DNA from: Phycisphaerae bacterium SM23_33
GTDB lineage: Bacteria; Planctomycetota; Phycisphaerae; SM23-33
Reading direction: 5' to 3'
Assembly: GCA_001303665.1 (NCBI GenBank)
Contig: LJUF01000022.1
Span: forward strand, 1-22,056
Length of the DNA stretch: 22,056 bases
Positions 7,019 to 14,987 of the stretch are shown piece by piece. Under the pieces are notes generated by a model, which did no database searches, was not told where the DNA came from, and saw nothing but the letters and a program-made list of their open reading frames with translations. Position 1 is the first letter of the stretch. Each line of letters starts with the position of its first letter. The position numbers were made by a program, and so were the translations under genes.

Positions 7019-8935
7019 GTGGAGATCTGGATCTACAACCATCTCACGGACGACCGCCGGGTCGCCGAGGTCGACGAGGACGAGGTCACGATCGGGCGCG
7101 ACGAAAAGAACACCATCGCCCTGAAGAGCCCCTTCGTCTCCCGCGAGCACGCCCGCATCTTTCGTGAGAACACCATGTACTTTATCCAGAGCCTGGGCCT
7201 GAACGGCACGATCGTCGCCAACCGCGAGGTCGGCTTCCACGGCCGGGCCAAGCTCGGCTACGGCGACGAGATCCGGATCGGGGAGTTCTCGCTGTTTATG
7301 ATGGAGCCCTCCGCCCGCCGGGGGCGGCGGGGCGTGGAGGCCGTCACCCCGCGGCGGCGGGTCGTGGAGCTGGAGGAGGGCATGCACGCCGAGCTGCTCC
7401 AGCGGCTGAACCTGCGCGTGGCCTCCAAGATCGCCAGGGCCGACGCCCAGTACGCCAAGGTCATCAAGCACCACCTGGCCGAGATCATCGAGTCGCACAT
7501 GGACCGGGTGGACGAGGAGATGGCCGACCTGCTGGTCGGTGATTTCATCTGGCGCAGCGTCCTGACCGAGCTGAACATGCGATGCACCGGCCGCATGATG
7601 TACTCCTACGGCTTCGAGGACTCGGACGTCCAGGAGGGCGAGCACGAAAAGGTGCTGGCGGGGATCGTCACCGACGTCCTGGGCAACTTCCCGCTGCGGC
7701 TCCAGCCCCAGACCATCAAGGAGGACGCCGCCATGGTCGAGGCCGACATGCGGCACCAGATGCAGCGGGTGGCCCCCCGGCTGACCGACGACCTGAAGCG
7801 GTACGTCGCCCGGCGGATGCTCAGCAAGGAGATCGAGGACGTGGTCTTCGGCTACGGGCCGCTGCAGGACCTGCTGGAGATGCCCCACGTCAACGAGGTC
7901 ATGGTGGTCGGCAAGGACCACATCTACATCGAGAAGGAGGGCGTGCTCTCGGCCACCGGGCGGAGCTTCTTCTCCGAGGACGTGCTGCACTCGGTGATCG
8001 AGCGGATCATCACCCCGGTGGGGCGGCGGATCGACCGCTCCACGCCGCTGGTGGACGCCCGGCTGCCGGACGGCTCGCGCGTGAACGCCGTGATCAACCC
8101 GCTGAGCCTGTCCGGGCCGGTGCTGACCATCCGAAAGTTCGCCCGCATCCCCTTCACCATCGACGACCTCATCGAGCGCCGCACCCTCACGGAGTCCACC
8201 GCCAACTTCCTGAAGTCCTGCGTCCAGGGGCGCAAGAACATCCTCATCTCCGGCGGCACCGGCAGCGGAAAGACCACCACCCTCAACGTGCTCAGCTCCT
8301 TCATCGACCCGGAGGAGCGCATCGTCACCATCGAGGACTCCGCCGAGCTGCAACTGCCGCAGGAGCACCTGGCGCGCATGGAGACACGCCCGCCCAACAT
8401 CGAGGGCAAGGGCGCTTACACCATCCGCGACCTGGTCCGCAACGCCCTGCGCATGCGGCCGGACCGGCTCATCGTCGGCGAGGTCCGCGGGCCCGAGGCC
8501 CTGGACATGCTCCAGGCCATGAACACCGGCCACGACGGGTCCATGACCACCATCCACGCCAACTCGCCCGCCGACACCATGCTGCGGCTGGAAACCATGG
8601 TGCTCATGGCCGTGGAAATGCCCGTGCGGGCCATCCGCGAGCAGATCGTCGCCGCCATCAACCTCGTCGTCCAGATCGCACGCTTCCCCGACGGCAGCCG
8701 GCGCATTACCCACATCTCGGAGGTGCTGGGCATCGACCTGGACACCACCCAGATCATCACCGAGGACATCTTCGGACTGCGCGCGGTCGGCAAGAAGGCC
8801 GCCGTGGCCGACCCGGCGGCGCTGTCGCCCGGGGTCGATCTCAGCAGCCTGCGCCTCATGCACACGGGCTACGTGCCCGAGTTCGCCGAAGAGCTGATGG
8901 AACTGGGCTACCTGGACCTGGAGGTGTTCAAGTGA
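7019..8935 (+). CDS. cpaF: FHA domain fused to CpaF/TadA secretion ATPase
   Basis: 638 residues from the GTG at 7019, chosen because the FHA domain begins there ('EIWIYNHLTDDRRVAEVDED') and a weak GGACGG lies 7 bases upstream. No ATG exists between the cpaB stop and the FHA domain. Residues 1-95 are an FHA domain with the phosphothreonine-contact positions intact: Gly26-Arg27, Ser41, His44 and Asn62-Gly63. A linker and helical region follow to about 260. The CpaF/TadA ATPase follows: 'FGYGPLQDLLEMPHVNEVMV', Walker A 'GGTGSGKT' (412-419, Lys418), an Asp-box 'TIEDSAELQLPQ', Walker B 'DRLIVGEVRGPEALDMLQAM' and His-box 'GHDGSMTTIHANSP'. The hexameric ATPase powers pilus assembly at the inner membrane with TadB and TadC. 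Standard CpaF proteins lack the FHA domain, so this one can probably bind a phosphorylated partner. Function is certain; the exact start is less so. Confidence 0.93.
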   Translation: MEIWIYNHLTDDRRVAEVDEDEVTIGRDEKNTIALKSPFVSREHARIFRENTMYFIQSLGLNGTIVANREVGFHGRAKLGYGDEIRIGEFSLFMMEPSARRGRRGVEAVTPRRRVVELEEGMHAELLQRLNLRVASKIARADAQYAKVIKHHLAEIIESHMDRVDEEMADLLVGDFIWRSVLTELNMRCTGRMMYSYGFEDSDVQEGEHEKVLAGIVTDVLGNFPLRLQPQTIKEDAAMVEADMRHQMQRVAPRLTDDLKRYVARRMLSKEIEDVVFGYGPLQDLLEMPHVNEVMVVGKDHIYIEKEGVLSATGRSFFSEDVLHSVIERIITPVGRRIDRSTPLVDARLPDGSRVNAVINPLSLSGPVLTIRKFARIPFTIDDLIERRTLTESTANFLKSCVQGRKNILISGGTGSGKTTTLNVLSSFIDPEERIVTIEDSAELQLPQEHLARMETRPPNIEGKGAYTIRDLVRNALRMRPDRLIVGEVRGPEALDMLQAMNTGHDGSMTTIHANSPADTMLRLETMVLMAVEMPVRAIREQIVAAINLVVQIARFPDGSRRITHISEVLGIDLDTTQIITEDIFGLRAVGKKAAVADPAALSPGVDLSSLRLMHTGYVPEFAEELMELGYLDLEVFK

Positions 8936-9816
8936 TCGCCGCGCTGGCCGCGCTGCCGCTGGTGTCGGCGGAGACCCTGCTGCGGCTGGGCATGATGGCC
9001 GTGGTGGGCGTCGCGGCGGGCATGTTCGCCGTGGCCTGGTACCGGCCGGTGCGGCAGTTCATCGCCCGGCGCGAGGAACGTTACGACCAGGTGCTGCGCG
9101 GCTCGCTGTTGCTGGACGTCAGGCCGCGGACGGTCACCGTCATGGGTCTGGGGGCGATCCTGCTGCTGGGGCTGATCGGCTACGCCATGGTGCGGCACCC
9201 GCTGGCGGCGGCCCTGGGGGCGGTCCTGGGCGGGCTGCTGCCCTCCCTCGTGCTGAAGCTGCTCAAGGCCAGGCGGAGCTACCGGCTGCAAGAGCAGCTC
9301 GTGGACGGCATCCAGACCCTCAGCGCCGGCGTGCGGGCCGGGCTGAACCTGATCCAGTCCATGGAGCTGCTGGCCCAGAACGGCGTCCGCCCGATCAGCG
9401 AGGAATTCGCCCACCTGCTCCGCGAGTACGAGTACGGCATCCCCATCGAGCGGGCCATGCTCAACGCCGCCGACCGCATCGGCTCCAGCAACTACCGGCT
9501 GCTGTTCTCGGCCCTGCAGACGCACCGCGAGCGCGGCGGCGACCTGGGCGAGACCCTGGACCGCATCGCCGACAGCATCCGCGAGATCCACCGCCTGGAA
9601 AAGCGCATCGAGACCCTCACCGCCCCGGGCCGCACCGCCGCCAGGTGGATGGGCGCCATGCCCATCGTCATCCTCATCATCATGCGCTTCATCGAGCCCG
9701 AGGGCGTGTCGCTGCTGTTCACGGACGACATCGGAAAGCTCATCCTGGCGGTGATCGTCCTGTTCAACGTCGTCGGGTTCCTGTGGATACGGAAGATCGT
9801 CTCCATCGACGTGTGA
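8932..9816 (+). CDS. tadB: Tad inner-membrane platform protein TadB (T2SSF domain)
   Basis: 294 residues from the GTG at 8932. GTGA overlaps the ATPase stop by four bases, and GGAGG at 8920-8924 sits seven bases before it, so this start is well supported and coupled to cpaF. The N-terminal membrane segments (about 16-37 and 68-108) are followed by a T2SS protein F domain at about 120-250: 'LQEQLVDGIQTLSAGVRAG', then 'THRERGGDLGETLDRIADSI', typical of TadB. Two final membrane segments lie at about 240-252 and 268-286. Role: with TadC it forms the inner-membrane platform that couples ATPase motion to pilin extraction. Confidence 0.92.
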   Translation: MIAALAALPLVSAETLLRLGMMAVVGVAAGMFAVAWYRPVRQFIARREERYDQVLRGSLLLDVRPRTVTVMGLGAILLLGLIGYAMVRHPLAAALGAVLGGLLPSLVLKLLKARRSYRLQEQLVDGIQTLSAGVRAGLNLIQSMELLAQNGVRPISEEFAHLLREYEYGIPIERAMLNAADRIGSSNYRLLFSALQTHRERGGDLGETLDRIADSIREIHRLEKRIETLTAPGRTAARWMGAMPIVILIIMRFIEPEGVSLLFTDDIGKLILAVIVLFNVVGFLWIRKIVSIDV

Positions 9817-9817
9817 A

Positions 9818-10768
9818 ATGGACATGGCCGGCTGCGACATCCTGGTGCTGGCGTTGCCGTTTTCCGACGGCCTGCTGAGGCTGACGGCGGCGGTCGCCCT
9901 CATGGCGTTCGTGAGCGTGCTGGTGGTGGCCGTCTTCGGCCAGCGCGGCCAGGCCGAGATGACCCCTGAAAGGGAAGTCGCCCTGGCCACCGGGCATGCC
10001 GACCGGCACACCGTTTTCGAAATGGCCGGCTTGCAGCCGCTGATGTGGTTGCTGCTGTCGCTGGCCAGGACGATACAGGCCCGGCAACTGAAGCTGAAGC
10101 TCCGCCGCATCCTGGTGGCCGCCGGCAGCCCCAATTTCTACACCGCCGACGAGTACCTGGCCGTGGCCATGCTGTGGGGGCTGGTGGGGGCGGCGGTGCT
10201 GGAAGGGGTCAACATTCTGGTGGCCCGGTCGGTGAGCTACACGCTGCCGCTGGTGGGCTTCCTCGCCGGCACCGCCGCGGCCATTTACTGGCTGCACACC
10301 CGAGCGGCCAAACGCGTCAGGGAAATCTCCCGCCGAATGCCCTACACCCTGGACCTGATCGCCCTGGCCATGGGGGCCGGGGCTACCTTTACCGAGGCCG
10401 TCCGCACCGTCGTCCACGAAGACCCCGACCACCCCTTCAACGTCGAGCTGAACAGCGTCCTGGCGGAGATCGACCTGGGCAACACCCGCCGCGACGCCCT
10501 GAAGAACCTCGCCGACCGCGTCCCCCTGGAAAACCTGCGCTCCATCATCGCCGCCATCATCCAGGCCGAGAGCCTGGGCACGCCGCTGTCCGACGTGCTC
10601 AAGCAGCAGGCCACTCTGCTGCGGCTTCAGCGCTCCGTCCGCGCCGAAAAGCTGGCGGCCGCAGCCAGCGTGCGCATCCTGCTGCCGAGCCTGCTGATCA
10701 TGATGTCGGTGGTGCTGGCGGTCTTCGCCCCGATCATCATCCGGGCCATCAGAGGGGAACTGTACTGA
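9818..10768 (+). CDS. tadC: Tad inner-membrane platform protein TadC (T2SSF domain)
   Basis: 316 residues, starting one base after the tadB stop. A second in-frame ATG at 9824 is possible. There is an N-terminal membrane segment (about 20-40), a cytosolic stretch with 'QARQLKLKLRRILVAAGSPN', membrane segments at about 113-158, and a T2SSF domain at about 168-285: 'ISRRMPYTLDLIALAMGAGA', then 'ESLGTPLSDVLKQQATLLRL'. A C-terminal membrane helix lies at about 287-309. The order cpaF-tadB-tadC is the conserved core of Tad loci, which makes the TadC identity secure. It partners TadB in the inner-membrane platform. Confidence 0.92.
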   Translation: MDMAGCDILVLALPFSDGLLRLTAAVALMAFVSVLVVAVFGQRGQAEMTPEREVALATGHADRHTVFEMAGLQPLMWLLLSLARTIQARQLKLKLRRILVAAGSPNFYTADEYLAVAMLWGLVGAAVLEGVNILVARSVSYTLPLVGFLAGTAAAIYWLHTRAAKRVREISRRMPYTLDLIALAMGAGATFTEAVRTVVHEDPDHPFNVELNSVLAEIDLGNTRRDALKNLADRVPLENLRSIIAAIIQAESLGTPLSDVLKQQATLLRLQRSVRAEKLAAAASVRILLPSLLIMMSVVLAVFAPIIIRAIRGELY

Positions 10769-10831
10769 ATGCAGGTGGCGGGCGCCCGCGGGTTGTCCCG
10801 CCGGGGCCCTTGAAGATCGCTCTGGCAGCCA

Positions 10832-11935
10832 ATGAGCAAGGACCGTCCGGAACTGATTTTTGTCGAAGGGCCCCAGAAGGGGCAGCGCCTGGTGCTGACC
10901 CGGCCGAGGGCCGTGCTCGGGCGGGGCAGCGGCAGCGACATCCTGCTCAGCGAGGAGTACGTCTCGCGCCAGCACGCTCGCTACGAGCTGCTCCAGATCG
11001 GGCCGACGCTGGAGAACCTCTCTGCCCGGGGGACGTGGATCAACGGCAAGCGATTCAAGACCGGCAAGAAGGTGCAGTTGGAGACCGGCGACCTGATCGG
11101 CCTGGGGGCCCAGACGCAGGTGCTGTTCGTGGCCGCCGGCGACGACCCCGACGAGGCGCTGAGCGAGTACCGCCGATCGCGCAAGGGCGGGAAAGATGCC
11201 TTCGGGCGCAGGGTCAAAGCCGAGGCCCCCGAGCCGGCTGCCGCGGTTGAACCGGCCCTCGAGGCCGAGCAGCAGTCCCAGGAGGAGTTGGAAATCCTCG
11301 TGGAGGAGGAAAAGCCCGGACGCCCCTCCGAGATGACCCCCGGTGAGCGCGAGCAGGCCGCCGAAAGCGCCAGACGCAGAAAGCTCATGCTGGGGCTGGG
11401 GGTGTACGTGGGCTGCATCGTGCTGGCGGGCATCGTCATCAGTATGTTCGTGAACGTCGGGGGCGGCGAAGGCCTGGGCGAGCAGCCCATTCTCACCGAC
11501 GCTCAGATCAAAGGGCACCTGAGGACCCCGCTGAAAAGGACGCCCAACCCAGTTCAGAGGGAGAAGAACCTGCAGGAGGCCCGGGGTCTTTACGCCCAGT
11601 ACGAGCTCAACTGGCGGCACCTGCACCAGATCGTGTACAGCTTCAAGGAGGCCCTGGCCTACAGCGGCAAGACGTACTTCGACAGCACCGAAGACCAGAG
11701 GATATACAACGAGTGCCTGGCCCGTTACACGCAGCTGGTCCAGCAGAAGTACCGAGAGGCCTGCATCCTCGAAAAGAACAAGGACTGGGCCATCGCTGAA
11801 GCGCGATTCCGCGACCTGCTGAGCCTCATTGGCGAGCAGCGCGACCCCGTCTTTACGAACGTCCAGGCCCACTATGGCCGCGCCAAATACTATCACGAAA
11901 AGTCCCAGCCGAAGAAGAACCCCTTATGGCGCTAG
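10832..11935 (+). CDS. FHA-domain membrane protein with outer helical (TPR-like) tail
   Basis: 367 residues. Residues 5-100 form an FHA domain with Gly30-Arg31 and Ser45..His48 present. The usual 'S.NGT' reads 'SARGT' (64-68), so the Asn that normally contacts the phosphopeptide backbone is Arg66. An acidic, Ala/Glu-rich linker (about 130-180) follows, then 'RRRK' and one membrane segment (about 184-207). The outer ~150 residues are helical and TPR-like ('REACILEKNKDWAIAEARFR'). The layout of cytosolic signalling domain, one membrane pass and outer helical repeats copies that of the kinase at the start of the window. It lies 63 bases after tadC with no clear ribosome-binding site, and is probably the last gene of the operon. 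Inference: a scaffold linking kinase output to the Tad machine. I do not recognise a named family beyond FHA. Confidence 0.85.
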   Translation: MSKDRPELIFVEGPQKGQRLVLTRPRAVLGRGSGSDILLSEEYVSRQHARYELLQIGPTLENLSARGTWINGKRFKTGKKVQLETGDLIGLGAQTQVLFVAAGDDPDEALSEYRRSRKGGKDAFGRRVKAEAPEPAAAVEPALEAEQQSQEELEILVEEEKPGRPSEMTPGEREQAAESARRRKLMLGLGVYVGCIVLAGIVISMFVNVGGGEGLGEQPILTDAQIKGHLRTPLKRTPNPVQREKNLQEARGLYAQYELNWRHLHQIVYSFKEALAYSGKTYFDSTEDQRIYNECLARYTQLVQQKYREACILEKNKDWAIAEARFRDLLSLIGEQRDPVFTNVQAHYGRAKYYHEKSQPKKNPLWR

Positions 11936-11936
11936 C

Positions 11937-11990
11937 TTCCGCTGACCCCCGGCGGGGGCTTTCGGGGCGGAACGTTCCCCTTTTCCCTTT
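11937..11990 (+). terminator. Possible terminator at the end of the Tad operon
   Basis: Just after the TAG stop, TTCCGC (11937-11942) can pair with GCGGAA (11967-11972), and inside it CCCCC pairs with GGGGG (11946-11950 / 11954-11958) across GGC. A pyrimidine-rich stretch with short T-runs follows to 11990. The T-tract is broken by Cs, so efficiency is doubtful. Confidence 0.4.
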
Positions 11991-12018
11991 CATGGATTTA
12001 CGTTAGCCTCATCCGCGC

Positions 12019-12993
12019 ATGCGGAAGGGCGTCAAGAGATGGCTCTGGTACGGCCTGTCGCTGGCCCTGGCGGTGGGCATCCTGGCCGTCCTGCTGGGCC
12101 GGCAGAGGTGGGCTGATTTCTCGCAGACCCTCGGCGCGGTGGACGGGCGCTGGCTGGCGGGGGTGGTGGTGCTGGCCGGGGTGTACTGGCTGGTGCGCAC
12201 GGCCCGCTGGCGCTGGATGACGTCGCTGGAAGAGGCCGGGGTCGGCTGGCCCACCGCGTGGGTTTCCATGCTGGCCGGGCTGGGCGTCGGGCTGATCACC
12301 CCGCTGCGGAGCGGGGAGGTCGTCCGCCCCATGTTTGTGCCGCGGGGCGCCCGGATGCGGCTGGCGGGGCTGGTGGTCATCGAGCGGATGTTCGACCTGT
12401 CGGCCGTGCTCACGCTGTGCATCCTGGGCGTGTTCTACATGGTCTTTGCCGGCGGGGTGAAGCTCGCCGGCGGCGCGACGCTGCCGCCCTGGCTGCTGCT
12501 GGCCTGCCCGCCGCTGCTGGCGGTGGCCTTGGGCGTGCCGCTTCTGGTGCACTTCCGGCCGGCGCGGCTGTGGGCCCTCCTGAGCCGGGCGCTGCCCGGA
12601 AAGGCCAAGGAACTGGCCGAGGTCCGCCTGGACCGGAGGCAGTTCGTCATCTTCTTTCTCACCTCGATGCTTTCCGAGAGCCTCAGCGTCCTGACGGTCT
12701 ATTTCTGCCTCCAGGCCTACGGGGAGATTGATCTGCTGACGGCCTGCGCCCTGGCCCCGGTGGTGATGCTTCACAACATTCTGCCGGCCACGCCCGGCGG
12801 CTTCGGCATCCGTGAGTCCCTCGCCGTGGCGGTCTTCGGTCTGATGAAGCTGCCCGGCCTGAGCCAGGCGGCCATCCTGGCGGCGTACCTCACCAACCCG
12901 ATCATCCTGCTGGTGATTCCCGGGGCGGTGGGGGTGGGGGGGGCGTGGGTGGCCGGCGTGATCCGGCAGATCGAGGCGGAGGCCGCCGGTTGA
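12019..12993 (+). CDS. LPG-synthase-TM (UPF0104) family integral membrane protein
   Basis: 324 residues with about eight hydrophobic segments. Family hallmarks are 'GLGVGLITPLRSGEVVRP' (about 87-104), 'IERMFDL' (121-127) and 'HNILPATPGGFGIRES' (252-267). These match the membrane domain of lysylphosphatidylglycerol synthases (MprF) and stand-alone relatives; the C-terminal aminoacyltransferase domain is absent, so it is not a full LPG synthase. Stand-alone members are thought to move or bind lipid-linked substrates and often sit near glycosyltransferase genes, as here (the next gene starts 74 bases later). The start at 12019 has no good Shine-Dalgarno but fits the family N-terminus (basic, then hydrophobic). 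The actual substrate is unknown. Confidence 0.88.
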   Translation: MRKGVKRWLWYGLSLALAVGILAVLLGRQRWADFSQTLGAVDGRWLAGVVVLAGVYWLVRTARWRWMTSLEEAGVGWPTAWVSMLAGLGVGLITPLRSGEVVRPMFVPRGARMRLAGLVVIERMFDLSAVLTLCILGVFYMVFAGGVKLAGGATLPPWLLLACPPLLAVALGVPLLVHFRPARLWALLSRALPGKAKELAEVRLDRRQFVIFFLTSMLSESLSVLTVYFCLQAYGEIDLLTACALAPVVMLHNILPATPGGFGIRESLAVAVFGLMKLPGLSQAAILAAYLTNPIILLVIPGAVGVGGAWVAGVIRQIEAEAAG

Positions 12994-13067
12994 CACCACC
13001 GCAGCAGGACCCTAGATTGCCGGGCAGGCTGCTCACCGGCCGATCACACCGTCATGGGAACGTGTGT

Positions 13068-14987
13068 ATGGACATGGAGGGTCAGCGACTGAAGCCGCCG
13101 GACAGTGGCGGTGGGGGCCGTCTCGCGCCGCCTCAGGAAGGCGGGGCCGCCGACGTGCTGGCGGTGCTGCTGGTCGTCGCCGCGGTGATCGGCATCGTCG
13201 CCGCCGCCCCCTCCAACACGCACGACTACGCCCAACTCCAGCAGATCGGGGCGGTGGTGGGGACCCTCGAGAGCGGCGACTGGCTGCTTCCGCGAGACCA
13301 GCTCGGCCTGCTGGCGCGCAAGCCCCAACTGTACGCCTGGGTGGGCGCGCCGATCCTGATGGCCACCGGCGTCTACAACGACTTCACCTTCCGCCTGCCG
13401 ACGGTGATTGCGTCCCTCGTGGCCGGCGTGTTGGTGTATTTCCTGGGGCGGCGGTGGTACGGCCGTCGGGCGGGGCTGCTGGCGGCGATGTTGTGGGCGA
13501 CGGTCCACCACATGGGCAAGCTGATGTACCTGGCCGTCACCGACATGATGCTGGCCATGTGGGTGCTGGCCTCGATGACCTGCGCCGACCGGCTGCTGTT
13601 TCACCGCGCCCCGGCCAATAAGCGCGGGCGGTGGGTCCTGGGCCTGTGGGTGACGATGATCCTCGGGGCCATGACCAAAGGCTGGGGGGTGCTCAACCTC
13701 ATCCTGGTGGGCGGCACGCTGGCCCTGGCCACGGCCGTCGGGCCGGGCTTCGGCCCCCTGCGGGCGGTGGAAGGATTCTGGAAAAAGACGTCGCTGACGC
13801 TGCGGCTGGTGCTGCGGCGGTGGCGGCGGGCCATCAGGGCCACCCGGTTCGTTTGGGGTATGGCGGCCATGGCGGCGGTGCTGGCCCCGGTATGGGTCGG
13901 CATGTTCCTCCAGGGCGGCGATGAGTTCCGCCGCCTCGTTTACTTCGACTTCTATCAGCGAGTCACCGGCACCGGGGAGTATCCGCCTCACAGCAGCTCC
14001 GTCCCGGCGGCCCTGGAATTCGTGTATTTCCTCCTGCCCGCGTCCGTCTTTGCGATCGGGGCGGTCCTGCTGGCCGGCCCGCGGCGGTGGTTCTCACAGA
14101 AATCGCCGATCTTCCTGCCGCTGTGCTGGGTCCTGGGCGTGGTGGTGCCGTTCTCGCTGACGCACGCCCTGCGCCCGGACTATCTGCTGCCCGGCTACGC
14201 GGCCGCCGCCTTGATGGGGGCCTGGGGGGTGGAAGAGTTGGGTCGGCGGGGGCCGGCGAACCGCCTCACCCGCACGCTGCGGCACGTCTTCACCGCGGCC
14301 CCGGTGACCATCGCCGCGCTGCTGATGCTCCTGCCGCTGGGCTACTTGTTCCACGATCACATGCCGGGCTGGATCCGCAAGGCCTTGCGGATGCCCTCGG
14401 CCGTCCCCCCGCTGACGTGGTGGGCGCTGGGTGGGCTGATCGGCGCGGGCGCCGTGCTGCTGCCGCTGGCGGTCCGCTCCAGCCTGCGCTGGCGGCTGCG
14501 GCGGGTCGCCCTGCTGGCGGCGGTGGGGATGTTGGGAGTGATCTTCCTTCGCGAACACGTGATCAGCCGCCAGGCCGTCACCGGCGACGGTGAGAAGATG
14601 GTCGCTTTCTCCCGGCGGGCGAAGACCCTGATCGGCCGCGACGATTTTGCCGTCTGCCGGGCCGAGAAGCTGGCCGTGGAGGTGTATCTCGGCCGCTTCG
14701 GCGTGCGGGCCGAAAACGTCGAGCAACTCAACGGCGCGGCCATCCCCTGGCTGATTACGTGCGACCGGGGGCTGATCGAGCTGGGGGCGACCCAGCTCGT
14801 GAACCCCGGCGGGAAGAAAATCGAGATGATGAAGCCGGGCGATCTGGGCAGGGTGGAAGTCGAGTCGCTCCCGATCATTTCGCAGAAGTGGGGCCGGATG
14901 TACCTGATCCGCCTGCGGCGGCCGATCCGCGTTTCCGGGACGCCGCGGCTGACGCCATATGCCCCGGGAAGGCAGGGCCGATGGTAG
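13068..14987 (+). CDS. PMT/ArnT-like membrane glycosyltransferase
   Basis: 639 residues from the ATG at 13068, chosen because GGGAA (13057-13061) lies just upstream; ATG 13074 is an alternative. A short Pro/Gly-rich cytosolic head precedes the first membrane helix (about 29-47). The first outer loop holds 'SNTHDYAQLQQIG' and 'LLARKPQLYAWVGAPIL', then 'RRAGLLAAMLWATVHHMGKL' and 'AVTDMMLAMWVL', the layout of GT-C enzymes (GT39/GT83) in which an acidic residue in the first loop is catalytic and Lys-Pro precedes the next helix. Asp53 is the candidate here. There are about ten or more membrane helices, and a soluble tail from about 500. It probably transfers a sugar from a polyprenyl-phosphate donor to a lipid or protein. 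Its last 113 bases overlap the convergent gene on the other strand. Confidence 0.87.
   Translation: MDMEGQRLKPPDSGGGGRLAPPQEGGAADVLAVLLVVAAVIGIVAAAPSNTHDYAQLQQIGAVVGTLESGDWLLPRDQLGLLARKPQLYAWVGAPILMATGVYNDFTFRLPTVIASLVAGVLVYFLGRRWYGRRAGLLAAMLWATVHHMGKLMYLAVTDMMLAMWVLASMTCADRLLFHRAPANKRGRWVLGLWVTMILGAMTKGWGVLNLILVGGTLALATAVGPGFGPLRAVEGFWKKTSLTLRLVLRRWRRAIRATRFVWGMAAMAAVLAPVWVGMFLQGGDEFRRLVYFDFYQRVTGTGEYPPHSSSVPAALEFVYFLLPASVFAIGAVLLAGPRRWFSQKSPIFLPLCWVLGVVVPFSLTHALRPDYLLPGYAAAALMGAWGVEELGRRGPANRLTRTLRHVFTAAPVTIAALLMLLPLGYLFHDHMPGWIRKALRMPSAVPPLTWWALGGLIGAGAVLLPLAVRSSLRWRLRRVALLAAVGMLGVIFLREHVISRQAVTGDGEKMVAFSRRAKTLIGRDDFAVCRAEKLAVEVYLGRFGVRAENVEQLNGAAIPWLITCDRGLIELGATQLVNPGGKKIEMMKPGDLGRVEVESLPIISQKWGRMYLIRLRRPIRVSGTPRLTPYAPGRQGRW

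Noticed and set aside
6779..8863. Open frame of about 694 codons on the - strand
   Set aside because: It lies opposite the unmistakable FHA-CpaF gene; the protein is low-complexity with no domain.
9764..11896. Open frame of about 710 codons on the - strand
   Set aside because: It is a shadow of tadC and the second FHA gene, with no recognisable domain.
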